Of a DNA stretch of 11,081 nucleotides, positions 1-8,389 are shown piece by piece; positions within the stretch are counted from its first letter, which is position 1; every line of letters starts with the position of its first letter. The stretch comes from Anaerolineales bacterium. Lineage in GTDB: Bacteria > Chloroflexota > Anaerolineae > Anaerolineales > E44-bin32. The DNA is taken from positions 34,987 through 46,067 of the forward strand of contig WVZH01000003.1 in the NCBI GenBank assembly GCA_011772595.1, given 5' to 3'. The position numbers were made by a program, and so were the translations under genes. A model generated the notes under the pieces. The model did no database searches. It saw only the letters and a program-made list of their open reading frames with translations, and had not been told where the DNA came from.

Positions 1-177
1 TTGCGGAGTGTTCAGCCGGATCTTCCCTATAGAGGTCCCAAATTCTTGCGGGAAGATGACCTGTGCTATCAGAACGAAGTTACCGGCAATCTCGAACGCT
101 TTTACGGAAAAGAGGAGATTCTACGTAGTGCATCGACGGTTTATGAGCTAAGGTATATGGGGGGCAGGCTGAGGTAA
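1..177 (+). CDS. C-terminal fragment of an unidentified protein, possibly DUF5680-like
   Basis: Frame 1 is open from the window edge to a TAA at 175-177 and encodes 58 residues, so only the C-terminus of a gene that begins upstream is present. Its end contains CYQNEVTGNLERFYGKEEI followed by VYELRYMGG. This reads like the end of small bacterial DUF5680-type proteins, which carry a tyrosine-rich strand pattern ending in a YELRYHGG-like or MNYYG-like motif. The family name comes from recalled motif shape only. No function is known for such proteins. The gene is co-directional with the permease downstream, but 122 bases separate its stop from the preferred permease start, so a shared transcript is uncertain. 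The fragment is too short to exclude another family. Confidence 0.5.
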   Translation: MRSVQPDLPYRGPKFLREDDLCYQNEVTGNLERFYGKEEILRSASTVYELRYMGGRLR

Positions 178-299
178 AGATCGAGGAGCGAACCCTCTTG
201 TAGACCGAACCAGAAAATTACGCTTGACGTTTGCTATCTTTAAGGAATAGCAACCAGACCTTGAAAAGTAATCATCCTATCTCTCGTTACATTGACAAT

Positions 300-1463
300 A
301 TGAAGGTGAACTGGTCACTGACCAATTCCCGGGTCATGTATTTTTTCTACTACATGGCTGTTGGTGCCTATCTTCCGTACATCAATCTTTACTTTCAACG
401 GATTGGTCTGACGGGGATCCAAATTGGACTTTTGTCTGCGATCCCTCTTGTTGTGACTTCATCCACTTCCATCATCTGGGCAGGGATTGCTGATCGTCTC
501 CAGATTCATCGTAGAATCCTCAACCTGGCGCTCTTTCTTGGACCAATTGCAGCGTTTTTTATGATGCAATTCCAGGATTATGCAGCTTTACTTCCTATCG
601 TCGTCCTCTTCGCTTTCCTTATCACCCCAATCATCCCGTTGATGGAAAGCGCAGCTCTTGAGGCGGCAGGAATTCATAAGCGAACATACGGCGGATTGCG
701 AGTCTGGGGCACGATTGGGTGGATGATCTCCACTTGGGTCGTGGGAGTGCTCATCGATAAGTTCAACATCCGGTGGCTCTTCTATAGCTTCTTCGTTTTA
801 ATGGCGATCTCATTTATCGTTTCCCTATTTCAACCGGCTCGAATTCAGGTCTTACGCACGTCATTTCGCCTCAGCTTACGCCAAATGGCGTCTCAACGCG
901 CATTCCTTTTCTTCATGGTTAGCATCTTCTTGCTTGCTACGGGTATGGGAGCCGTCAATTATTTCTTCAGCCTCTATCTCGATGATCTCGGCGCAGCTGA
1001 AGGGCTCATCGGATTGGCCTGGTCCGTCGCTGCCTTCAGCGAAATCCCTGTGATAGCGTTCTCGGGGGCTATCATCAAGCGCACCGGTGCAAAAGGTCTA
1101 TTGGGCATCGGATTCATTGCCTACGCCATCCGCTGGGTTGCCTATTCCTTTGTGAGGCTTCCTGTATGGGTGCTTCCTGTTCAATTGATACATGGCCTGT
1201 CATTCGGAGCTTTTCAGGTCGGCGGCGTCACCTTTGTCAATGAAAGGACACCCGAAGGGTTAAGCACGACCGCACAAGCGATCTTCTCCACAATAACCTA
1301 TGGTTTTGGTCCCATCGCTGGCGCCCTCGTTGGCGGATATTTTTATGATACAGTCGGTATGGAATCGTTGTTCCAAATTCTAAGCTTGCTCGTGCTTACT
1401 GGCTTTGTGCTCTTCTGGTGGGGCACTAAGAACAGAACTTCAGTCGAGATCTCTCATACTTGA
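300..1463 (+). CDS. MFS transporter, LacY/HcaT-like (MFS_1_like) class
   Basis: A 387-residue, very hydrophobic protein with about 12 predicted membrane helices, so an inner-membrane secondary transporter, probably a proton symporter. The first half has an aromatic first helix (YFFYYMAVGAYLPY, residues 14-27), a motif-A-like cytoplasmic loop GIADRLQIHRR (62-72), and GGLRVWGTIGW (131-141), which resembles the RLWGSIG signature of the PF12832-type group. The second half has AIRWVAYSF and a helix with HGLSFGAFQ, also typical of that group. Relatives carry sugars, nucleosides or aromatic acids, so the substrate cannot be read from sequence; an oligosaccharide fits the neighbourhood. The frame extends upstream to TTG 231 (410 residues). 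I prefer ATG 300 because the extra 23 residues are polar and unlike the family N-terminus, which normally starts just before helix 1. Neither start has a clear Shine-Dalgarno motif. Confidence 0.88.
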   Translation: MKVNWSLTNSRVMYFFYYMAVGAYLPYINLYFQRIGLTGIQIGLLSAIPLVVTSSTSIIWAGIADRLQIHRRILNLALFLGPIAAFFMMQFQDYAALLPIVVLFAFLITPIIPLMESAALEAAGIHKRTYGGLRVWGTIGWMISTWVVGVLIDKFNIRWLFYSFFVLMAISFIVSLFQPARIQVLRTSFRLSLRQMASQRAFLFFMVSIFLLATGMGAVNYFFSLYLDDLGAAEGLIGLAWSVAAFSEIPVIAFSGAIIKRTGAKGLLGIGFIAYAIRWVAYSFVRLPVWVLPVQLIHGLSFGAFQVGGVTFVNERTPEGLSTTAQAIFSTITYGFGPIAGALVGGYFYDTVGMESLFQILSLLVLTGFVLFWWGTKNRTSVEISHT

Positions 1464-1699
1464 CGATATGTTCTATGGCCTCCATCAAGACCGGCAGAGC
1501 GGAGAGGCTTATCCAGCGAAGAGAGACGTATCCGGAAACCGAAAGAAGTGTGTAGCAATCTGTGGGGGTTATCTTTTTCAAGTGAGTACCCACATTACGG
1601 AAGCATCGCAATATCTGGGAGATACTCTTCTGAGAGATACGATAAGTATGTGGAAAGACATCAAGACCAGTACCTCAATATGAGCAAGGAGAAATAATC

Positions 1700-2692
1700 A
1701 TGGAATACCGGAATCTTGGCTCGTCAGGGCTGATGCTTTCAGCACTGTCCTTCGGATCTTGGGTGACATTCGGGGATCAAATCGGGGAGGACTTGGCGTA
1801 TGAGTGCATGAAAGTCGCCTATGACGCTGGGGTTAACTTCTTCGACAATGCCGAGGTTTACGCCGAAGGACAATCGGAAATCATGATGGGCAATGTGATC
1901 AAGAAGGCAGGATGGAAACGCTCCGACCTGGTGATTTCCACGAAAATCTTCTGGGGTGGTCCGGGACCCAATGACGTCGGATTATCGCGCAAGCACATCC
2001 TCGAGGGAATGGATGCTTGCTTATCACGACTACAGATGGAATATGTGGATCTTGTCTTCTGTCATCGACCGGATCTTCACACACCGATCGAGGAGACCGT
2101 GCGAGCGATGACCCACCTGATCAACCAGGGAAAAGCCTTCTACTGGGGTACAAGTGAGTGGAGCGCTCAGCAGATTATGGAAGCCTACGCCGTCGCTCGC
2201 CGCGAACATCTCATTCCGCCCCAGATGGAGCAACCTGAGTACAACATGTTCCATCGAACGCGTGTGGAGAGGGAATACGCTCGACTTTATCGCGAGATCG
2301 GTCTGGGGACGACGATCTTTAGCCCACTCTCGAGCGGTTTGCTCACCGGCAAGTATAACGAAGGGATCCCCGAAGGTACGCGCGCCACCTTGCAAGGGTA
2401 CGAGTGGCTCAGAAAACATTTCGATAGCGAGGAGGCGCGGCGTAAAATCGAAAAAGTAAAGCAGATGGCACCCATTGCGGATGAACTCGGTTGTACTCTG
2501 GCTCAATTGGCGTTGGCCTGGTGTCTGAAGAATCCGAACGTCAGCACCGTCATCACTGGCGCATCACGTCCCGAGCAGGTACATGAGAACATGAAGGTTC
2601 TCGACCTGGTCGACAAACTTACGGATCAGGTTATGGAACGGATTGAGGAAATTCTGGATAATAAGCCAGCGTTAGAAACAGACTTCCGGTAG
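1700..2692 (+). CDS. Aldo/keto reductase, AKR6 / YghZ / Kv-beta-like
   Basis: A 330-residue soluble, probably cytosolic NADPH-dependent oxidoreductase of full family length. The sequence opens with [11 protein letters not shown], the classic AKR start. The catalytic tetrad is visible: Asp49 and Tyr54 in [14 protein letters not shown], Lys82 in ISTKIFWGG, and His122 in CHRPD. Cofactor-binding elements follow: GTSEW (150-154), [12 protein letters not shown] (208-219) and [13 protein letters not shown] (286-298). The spacing and the [17 protein letters not shown] segment match the bacterial YghZ and voltage-gated K+ channel beta-subunit group. Animal Kv-beta has Asn at the His122 position; this protein keeps the His expected of an active carbonyl reductase. 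An AAGGAG Shine-Dalgarno motif at 1686-1691, eight bases before the ATG, supports this start. The physiological substrate is unknown; aldehydes or keto-sugars are plausible. It follows the permease on the same strand after 236 bases. Confidence 0.93.
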   Translation: MEYRNLGSSGLMLSALSFGSWVTFGDQIGEDLAYECMKVAYDAGVNFFDNAEVYAEGQSEIMMGNVIKKAGWKRSDLVISTKIFWGGPGPNDVGLSRKHILEGMDACLSRLQMEYVDLVFCHRPDLHTPIEETVRAMTHLINQGKAFYWGTSEWSAQQIMEAYAVARREHLIPPQMEQPEYNMFHRTRVEREYARLYREIGLGTTIFSPLSSGLLTGKYNEGIPEGTRATLQGYEWLRKHFDSEEARRKIEKVKQMAPIADELGCTLAQLALAWCLKNPNVSTVITGASRPEQVHENMKVLDLVDKLTDQVMERIEEILDNKPALETDFR

Positions 2693-2834
2693 GCAAGTGA
2701 CAGAATAAGGCTGAAGAATCCTTGGGTAGAGTGAATTTATAGAAGGGAAGTGATAATCTCTGACGATCTATCTACACCGCTCATGCTTTTTGTATTGGTT
2801 AGTGCGATATTCAGTCTAGAGAGGGACATCTCAC

Positions 2835-5279
2835 TTAAAGTAGTGTAACTTCCACGTTGACGTCAGACGTTCCCTGTGGCGGGAAGGGGACGATGACTCC
2901 TGGAAGGAGATCTCCTTCCACGCGCAGTCTGACCTCGTTTCCTGGCCGAATTCGTGTTGCCTCAATGTGATACGTGACACCTTGAAATTTCCGCTTCACA
3001 CTGAAACCCGGCCAATCGTTGGGCAGGACAGGGGAAATGCACAACCCTTGGTAAGTGGGTCGGATGCCCAGGATCCACTGCGTGATAGCGACGTAGTTCC
3101 AGGCAGCTGTTCCGGTCAGCCAGGAGTTCTTTGCTTCGCCAAAAGTCGGCGCATCGCGACCTGCGATCATTTGTGCGTACACGTATGGCTCGCAGCGGTG
3201 GACCTCGCTGAGGTGTTCGCGAGCAGAAGGGTTGATGCGCAGGTAATAGTCCATCGCTCGATCGCCGTTTCCGAGAAGAGCCTCGGCGATCATGATCCAC
3301 GGGTTCGTGTGGCAGAAGACACCGGCGTTTTCCTTGTAACCGGGTGGGTAGGAAGTAATCTCGCCTAGGCGTGTTTGGTAGGAGGTATACGCTGGCTGGT
3401 GGAGTAGGATCCCATGTTCCGTAGCGAGGCGCTTTCCTACACTGTCTAACGCACGTTGGGCTGATCCCTTCTCCAGACCGATGCCAGCCATGATGCAAAC
3501 CCCTTGCGGCTCTATGAAGATCTGGCCTTCCTGGCAGGAATGGGAACCGACTTTTTTGCCGAAGTGGTCGTAAGCCCGTAAAAACCATTCCCCGTCCCAT
3601 CCATGTTTGAGAACGGCGGCTTCCATTCGTTGTGCCGCTTCCCGATATTCCTTTGCTTCTTGCCCGCGCCCTCGGATGGATGCAATTTGGACCATCTCCT
3701 CTGCGGCGAGGATGAACAAGCCTGCGATGAAGACTGATTCGGCGACTTTTCCATCAGTGATGCCAGCGGTTTGGAAAGACTCATCTGGCTCTGTTGAGAA
3801 TGTGTTGAGGTTCAGGCAGTCGTTCCAATCCGCCCGCCCTATGAGCGGTAATCCGTGGGGACCAAGCCGTTCGAGCGTATAGTCGATAGATCGCTGTAGA
3901 TGCATGTATAGTGGCCCTTCGCTACCGACAATATTCTCGAAAGGAACGAGCTCATCCAGAACATCCCAATCCCGAGTCTCTTTCAGGTAAGCTGAGGCAG
4001 CCAGCACGAGCCAGAGTGGATCGTCGTTGAAGTTGGTGCCGATTTCGACATTACCCTGTTTCGTAAGTGGCTGATATTGGTGGAAGGCGCCTCCATCCTC
4101 GAGTTGCGTTGCGGCTAAGTCCAAGATCCGTTCTCGAGCGCGTTCTGGGATCATGTGGATGACCCCCAGCAAGTCCTGGTTCGAATCCCTGAAGCCGATG
4201 CCCCGACTAATGCCAGACTCAAAGTAGGAGGCGGATCGCGAGAGGTTGAAGTTGACCATACATTGGTATTGATTCCATGTGTTGACCATGCGGTTGGTAT
4301 GCTCGTCCGGTGTCTCTACCTGGAATATCTGCAGCGAGCGATCCCATTCCTTGCACAGTTCGTCGAAGGCAAGATCCACAGTTGATGGGCGTAGATAATT
4401 CTCAATGGTCGGCTTGACGAGGTTCTTGTTGACGTTCTGTGATTCTGGCGGGTCAAATTTCTGGTCTCTCGGATTCTGTTGATATCCGAGAACGACTATG
4501 AGTCGTTCGGTTTTGTTTGGCTCCAAGTGAATCGAGGCTTGGAGAGACCCAATGGGAGCCCAACCTTGAGCAAAGGAATTCCGTGAAGCGCCTTCTTCGA
4601 CTGCGATGGGATTCTCCCACCCGCGATCGCGTCCGAGAAAGCTTCCCCGCTGGGTGTCGTAGCCGACGATAACACCAGAGCAGGCGAAATAGGCAAAATG
4701 ATCCCGGCGCTCACGATATTCGGTCTTGTGGAGGATGAAGTTCTCTTCGATTTCCACTTCACCAATACTAAGATTACGTTGAAAGTTGGTAGCGTCTTCC
4801 AGCGCATTCCATAACGCAAACTCGATAGCTGAAAATACGTGCAGGTGGGCAGTATCGGGGCGTGCGTTTGTGAGACTGAGGTCCCAGATCTCAAGGTCTT
4901 CACCTGGAGGTACAAAATAACGAATCTGTGTCTTGATGTCGAATTTCGATGACAGGATGGTCGTGTAGCCTAGTCCGTGGCGGCACTTGAACTCATCGAG
5001 ATACAATCGCACGGGCTGCCAGGTGGGAGACCAGAAGCGCCCACTGGTTTCGTCACGAATATAGATGTAGCGTCCGTTTGAATCGGATGGAACGTCGTTG
5101 TATCGATATCGGGTCAGACGCCGCAATCTTGCGTCTTTATAAAATGAATATCCACCAGCTGTATTTGAGATGAGCGCGAAATAGTTCTCTTTCCCTAAAT
5201 AATTAATCCATGGCAGGGGGGTATCGGGCCTGGTAATTACATACTCTCGTTTTTCGTCGTCGAAGTAGCCATAGCGCAT
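2835..5279 (-). CDS. cbp: Cellobiose phosphorylase, glycoside hydrolase family 94
   Basis: An 814-residue cytosolic enzyme with no signal peptide. GH94 cellobiose phosphorylase (EC 2.4.1.20) reversibly converts cellobiose and phosphate to alpha-glucose-1-phosphate and glucose. The protein is close to my recollection of the Cellulomonas/Cellvibrio gilvus enzyme along nearly its whole length, starting with [16 protein letters not shown] and PWINYLG. Residues 1 to about 300 form the N-terminal beta-sandwich ([30 protein letters not shown]). The helical (alpha/alpha)6 domain follows. By offset to the characterised enzyme, Arg359 and Asp365 bind the glucosyl unit, Asp487 in [10 protein letters not shown] is the general acid, and Glu640, His657 (FCHTNPW), Thr722 and Gly723 (SWLTGTAAW) line the sugar and phosphate sites. 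All are intact. A chitobiose- or cellobionate-specific relative is less likely given the acceptor-site match. The ATG has AAGGA 14 bases upstream, a rather long spacing. It is last in the minus-strand cluster, 75 bases after the SIS gene. Confidence 0.94.
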   Translation of the reverse strand: MRYGYFDDEKREYVITRPDTPLPWINYLGKENYFALISNTAGGYSFYKDARLRRLTRYRYNDVPSDSNGRYIYIRDETSGRFWSPTWQPVRLYLDEFKCRHGLGYTTILSSKFDIKTQIRYFVPPGEDLEIWDLSLTNARPDTAHLHVFSAIEFALWNALEDATNFQRNLSIGEVEIEENFILHKTEYRERRDHFAYFACSGVIVGYDTQRGSFLGRDRGWENPIAVEEGASRNSFAQGWAPIGSLQASIHLEPNKTERLIVVLGYQQNPRDQKFDPPESQNVNKNLVKPTIENYLRPSTVDLAFDELCKEWDRSLQIFQVETPDEHTNRMVNTWNQYQCMVNFNLSRSASYFESGISRGIGFRDSNQDLLGVIHMIPERARERILDLAATQLEDGGAFHQYQPLTKQGNVEIGTNFNDDPLWLVLAASAYLKETRDWDVLDELVPFENIVGSEGPLYMHLQRSIDYTLERLGPHGLPLIGRADWNDCLNLNTFSTEPDESFQTAGITDGKVAESVFIAGLFILAAEEMVQIASIRGRGQEAKEYREAAQRMEAAVLKHGWDGEWFLRAYDHFGKKVGSHSCQEGQIFIEPQGVCIMAGIGLEKGSAQRALDSVGKRLATEHGILLHQPAYTSYQTRLGEITSYPPGYKENAGVFCHTNPWIMIAEALLGNGDRAMDYYLRINPSAREHLSEVHRCEPYVYAQMIAGRDAPTFGEAKNSWLTGTAAWNYVAITQWILGIRPTYQGLCISPVLPNDWPGFSVKRKFQGVTYHIEATRIRPGNEVRLRVEGDLLPGVIVPFPPQGTSDVNVEVTLL

Positions 5280-5354
5280 AGCTTATCTTTGTGTCCTTAG
5301 GAAGATATGACTTCGTGGAGGAAATGTAACAATCGTCATGTTCGACTCGATTAC

Positions 5355-6401
5355 TCAATGAGTGCGCGTTACCTTGGTGAGGCCTCGTGGTCGATCAACA
5401 TCGATTTTTTTTACATCTGCCAGGTGCATTGCAAAAAGTTGGCCAGCGACGACTGCCGTGATCGGGGACAACCATTCAGGAACGCTCGCTGGTAGTCTCA
5501 GAGACATGTCACCGAGCCTAACAATTTCTTCCTCATCGCTAATGATCAAGGTGTCTGCGCCGGCTCGGTAGAGCTCGTTGATCAGATCGCGCACGTTGGA
5601 GGCCGTCGCCCCTCGAGGACCTATCACAAGAGCGGGAAAGTCCCGTTCAACCATCGCGACCGGACCATGAAGTAAATCAGCTGGGGAGTAAGGCTCCGCG
5701 ATCAAATAGGATAATTCTTTTAATTTCAGGGCAAGCTCAAAAGCTGTGGCGTAGTTGTATCCGCGCCCAATCACAACACAGCGATTTGAAAAACGCCAAC
5801 GTATGGCTGCCTCTTTTGCGTTTTGGTAAAGGGATAAGGTCTTCTCCACAGCATCCGGTACAGCTTCTAGCTCAGCCTCTTTTTCAAGTGACCCAGAAAG
5901 GGCTACGGATAGCATTGCGATCGCCATCAAGCTTGCCGTATAAGTTTTCGTCGCCGCAACGCTTTTTTCTGCGCCCGCGTGCACGTATAAACAATGCTTC
6001 GCCTCAGACGCTAGCAGTGACTTCTCATCATTCGTAATAGCCAGCGTAAGCGCGTTTTGGCGCCTTCCCTCTTTTAGAACAGAGACGATATCAGGACTTT
6101 GACCGCTTTGACTGATACCCAGAACCAAGGCATCGCTTAGGTTGGGAGGTTGCTCATATATGGTGAATAAGCTCGGGGTAGCTAGTGCCACGCTCAATCC
6201 CGCTTGCGCCCCAAGCAGATATTTGGCGTACCGACCAACATTATCACTCGAACCACGAGCAGCAATAACCACGTATTTGATTGAACTGTTCTTGATCTTG
6301 GTTGCCAGGTTACCGACGTTATCTTTCTCGCGCTCCAACAACTTGCGTAAAACAATAGGCTGGTCGCTAATTTCTTGAAAGAGATGCGTATCTGTAATCA
6401 T
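5355..6401 (-). CDS. Two-SIS-domain aminosugar isomerase/deaminase (NagB-II / GlmS isomerase-like)
   Basis: A 348-residue cytosolic protein with two sugar-isomerase (SIS) domains, roughly residues 35-175 and 200-335. Motifs are ARGSSDN (48-54), GISQSGQSPD (95-104), EKSVAATKTYT (145-155), IGRGYNYATAFELALKLKE (211-229), AEPYSPADLLHGP (235-247), and the C-tail DVDRPRGLTKVTRT (334-347). These are hallmarks of the GlmS isomerase half and its stand-alone relatives. It lacks the N-terminal glutaminase domain of GlmS, so it should not make glucosamine-6-phosphate from glutamine. The catabolic NagB-II role, glucosamine-6-phosphate to fructose-6-phosphate and ammonia, is the best guess; a FrlB-like deglycase is the main alternative. 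The frame can start at TTG 6422, overlapping the kinase stop by four bases, or at ATG 6401. I prefer the ATG because it places the family-like MITDTHLFQEI at the N-terminus. Either start implies translational coupling to the kinase gene. Confidence 0.88.
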   Translation of the reverse strand: MITDTHLFQEISDQPIVLRKLLEREKDNVGNLATKIKNSSIKYVVIAARGSSDNVGRYAKYLLGAQAGLSVALATPSLFTIYEQPPNLSDALVLGISQSGQSPDIVSVLKEGRRQNALTLAITNDEKSLLASEAKHCLYVHAGAEKSVAATKTYTASLMAIAMLSVALSGSLEKEAELEAVPDAVEKTLSLYQNAKEAAIRWRFSNRCVVIGRGYNYATAFELALKLKELSYLIAEPYSPADLLHGPVAMVERDFPALVIGPRGATASNVRDLINELYRAGADTLIISDEEEIVRLGDMSLRLPASVPEWLSPITAVVAGQLFAMHLADVKKIDVDRPRGLTKVTRTH

Positions 6402-6418
6402 GGCGTGTAGGTTGCTCT

Positions 6419-7414
6419 TCAAAGGCTCAATTTCAATTTTTCCAATAACTCTGCTGTTGATTTCAGAAGCCTGGGTCGGCTTACCAAAGGATCCGAACCG
6501 GCAGCCTCCATCCCCAGCAATACACCACCCACAACTGGAGGTGCTTCTAAACGGATCAGCTTGGCGCCAGGCGCTACCGCATGAATTTCTTCACGCATTG
6601 TGTCAATTAAAGTTGAACTGCCTTTATATAGGCTCCCTGCAAGCACAACTTCAAATTCACGGTCTTCGAATCCCAACTGTCGAATAACCCCAACCGCTGA
6701 ACGGGCTAACTCTCTCCCTGCCCAACAAATGACTTCCTGTGCGACTTCATCACCATTGGCGGCACACTTGAATACCTTGGGAGCATCATCGGAAGAAATC
6801 TCATAACGTCCGCGCATTAATCCAGCCAATAAATCAACCTCATCTCCGACGCCGGTGATCTCCAGGAATGTCTGCGTGAGCTGAGTAAGCTTTCCTCTCT
6901 TCGTCCAGGCTGCACCAACAGCTTGCAGCGCTCTTTCCATGATTTCGTAAGCCCCTGCGTACTCTGCGAAACGCACTCCACTGCCGATAATACGACCCTC
7001 GCGACCTTGCTGATCCCGCCCCCGACAGTTGTTGCTTGTTCCGGCGACGACAACCACTCCCCACCCGGACGTCGCTCCCGCAACCAACCCGATGAGCGTG
7101 TCATTCGCCAATATATAGGGTGCATTTAGCTGTAGTGATCTGATAATACGCCGGTGAGGTTCCTCATCCTCGGGCCAATCATAACCGGCCACGCCAAATC
7201 CAGCGCCGGCTATTTGAGATTTGCCGACCCTAGCCACTTCGAGTGCACTGTTTACAACTTCGTGCATTATGCTCTTAGCTCTGTCCCAGCCCACCCCCTC
7301 CCAATTTCCAGGACCAGCGCGGCCGAATCCAACGGCATTCCCCATTTCATCGGCGACTAAGGCGTGACTCTTTGTGCTCCCTATGTCGATCCCTAGATAG
7401 TAATTCGTCATCAT
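6419..7414 (-). CDS. BadF/BadG/BcrA/BcrD-type sugar kinase, probable N-acetylglucosamine kinase
   Basis: A 331-residue protein of the ASKHA (actin/hexokinase-like) ATP-binding fold. Visible motifs are GIDIGSTKSHALVAD (8-22, phosphate-1 loop), GNWEGVG (36-42), AGFGVAGYDWP (71-81), LANDTLIGL (102-110) with likely catalytic Asp105, VVVAGTSNNCRGRD (121-134, phosphate-2/adenosine region), and GSGVRFAEYAGAYEI (144-158). The length and the NDT and GTSNNCRG blocks match BadF-family N-acetylhexosamine or glucosamine kinases rather than the larger benzoyl-CoA reductase subunits. The expected reaction is ATP-dependent 6-phosphorylation of GlcNAc or glucosamine in the cytosol. The frame stays open to 7537, but those 41 extra residues would overlap the deacetylase gene by 82 bases and lack family character, so I start at ATG 7414 (a second ATG follows at once). 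The Shine-Dalgarno match is weak. It sits between the deacetylase and the SIS protein, as expected for aminosugar catabolism. Confidence 0.87.
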   Translation of the reverse strand: MMTNYYLGIDIGSTKSHALVADEMGNAVGFGRAGPGNWEGVGWDRAKSIMHEVVNSALEVARVGKSQIAGAGFGVAGYDWPEDEEPHRRIIRSLQLNAPYILANDTLIGLVAGATSGWGVVVVAGTSNNCRGRDQQGREGRIIGSGVRFAEYAGAYEIMERALQAVGAAWTKRGKLTQLTQTFLEITGVGDEVDLLAGLMRGRYEISSDDAPKVFKCAANGDEVAQEVICWAGRELARSAVGVIRQLGFEDREFEVVLAGSLYKGSSTLIDTMREEIHAVAPGAKLIRLEAPPVVGGVLLGMEAAGSDPLVSRPRLLKSTAELLEKLKLSL

Positions 7415-7437
7415 GTCAACCGATCTTATTTTGTTCG

Positions 7438-7458
7438 TGAGATTATTATAGAATCTCA
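7438..7458. promoter_or_regulatory. Perfect 7-bp inverted repeat with TATAAT in the loop
   Basis: TGAGATT (7438-7444) and AATCTCA (7452-7458) are exact reverse complements around a 7-base spacer. On the minus strand the spacer region includes TATAAT (7450-7445), a perfect -10 hexamer, and the first arm starts with the TGA stop codon of the deacetylase gene. It fills about half of the 41-base gap before the kinase start. Seventeen bases upstream of TATAAT only a poor -35 match (ATGCGA) is found. It could be an operator over an internal promoter, an mRNA hairpin that tunes kinase translation, or chance in an AT-rich spacer. No T-run follows, so an intrinsic terminator is unlikely. Confidence 0.35.
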
Positions 7459-8361
7459 ATTTCCGGTTCGCATCTGCTCCCGCAAATCGCGCCATCCAAT
7501 GACGTGGACTCCAGCAAGCTCCACTTCCCGTTTCCACGCTTCGTTTATGAAGAGCTCGCGATCAGCCACACGCGCCTCCCAATCCGGGGCCATGGCTCTT
7601 AATTCCGGTGTATCGGTCACTGGATGAATTAAGAGATAAGAAATCCCGGCTGGAAGTTCCGCCAACACTTGCCTTGCGTGTTCAAAGCGGTTTTCGAGCG
7701 GCTCTAAGGGCATCATATAGACGTAATCTATTAATGGCATCCCGTCTGTTTCAGTTTGTTGAATGATATCCGCAAGAGTCTCCGCTTCATCTGCGTCTTG
7801 ACCATCCGCCACCAACTGCTCCGCACTCCAGCGTACGATAAACGCAGGCACATGGTAATGCCAACCCAATTCGATGTAGTGGGGCAATAACTTTGAATGG
7901 AAGATCGCGAACATATGGGTATCAATGTGCGTGATGTCGATCCCTGCCGCCAATGCCCTTTCGATCTGGGTTGTCAGTTCTTGTTTCACCGCATTGACAT
8001 CGGCGTGTCTAAGGACATCATCCGTATTGTTGTAGAAATATCCATTCTCATCCATCAATCCTGAGGCAGGGTCTCGTGTCGAGATGGGGCCCCAACGGAA
8101 GTCTTCCCATTCGCTGGTTAGGGCAAGATGGACACCGATATCGAGTTTTTCTTTCTCAGGATGGTTTCGGTAGTACGAAGCGACTGCGGGGAACCAGGGA
8201 CAAGGCACGATGGTTGCCGCCGAAGAGAGTAAGCCAAAAGCAATCAAATCGTCATAGGCGCTCAACGACCCCTGACACATCCCAATATCATCCGCATGGA
8301 AGATCACGACGCGATCCGAGTTTGACAATCCAAGCTTTTTCAGGGCTGGGTTTGGCTCCAT
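7456..8361 (-). CDS. YdjC/ChbG-family carbohydrate deacetylase
   Basis: A 301-residue metal-dependent deacetylase-like protein without a signal peptide, so cytosolic. YdjC/ChbG proteins remove N-acetyl groups from chitooligosaccharides or related N-acetylated sugars. The fold markers are in order: HADDIGMC (22-29) with metal and catalytic Asp24/Asp25, DIGVHLALTSEW (74-85) with His78, HIDTHM (145-150) with the metal-ligand His145/His149 region, and LLIHP (243-247) with His246. Family length is about 250-300, so it is complete. GGAG at 8374-8371, nine bases before the ATG, supports the start. It begins 28 bases after the glycosidase-like gene and ends 41 bases before the kinase. With no nagA-type amidohydrolase in view, it may supply the deacetylation step of the cluster; that is inference. 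Other polysaccharide-deacetylase-like activities remain possible because substrate specificity in this family is poorly predicted. Confidence 0.88.
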   Translation of the reverse strand: MEPNPALKKLGLSNSDRVVIFHADDIGMCQGSLSAYDDLIAFGLLSSAATIVPCPWFPAVASYYRNHPEKEKLDIGVHLALTSEWEDFRWGPISTRDPASGLMDENGYFYNNTDDVLRHADVNAVKQELTTQIERALAAGIDITHIDTHMFAIFHSKLLPHYIELGWHYHVPAFIVRWSAEQLVADGQDADEAETLADIIQQTETDGMPLIDYVYMMPLEPLENRFEHARQVLAELPAGISYLLIHPVTDTPELRAMAPDWEARVADRELFINEAWKREVELAGVHVIGWRDLREQMRTGN

Positions 8362-8389
8362 TTCTCAGGTCTCCAAATACTTCAAATCA

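Noticed and set aside
1618..1654. Repeated GAGATAC heptamer upstream of the aldo/keto reductase
   Set aside because: Only two short copies without dyad symmetry or promoter context; chance is likely.
1405..1683. Open frame of 92 codons overlapping the end of the permease gene and running into the gap before the reductase
   Set aside because: No ribosome binding site at its internal ATGs, no recognisable domain, and odd composition; the 236-base gap is better read as non-coding.
2030..2506. Minus-strand open frame of 158 codons within the aldo/keto reductase
   Set aside because: Fully antisense to a gene with an intact AKR tetrad and cofactor motifs.
2693..2834. Possible bidirectional terminator between the convergent genes
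   Set aside because: Only 4-base stems such as AAGG...CCTT were found, with no strong GC stem followed by a T-run.
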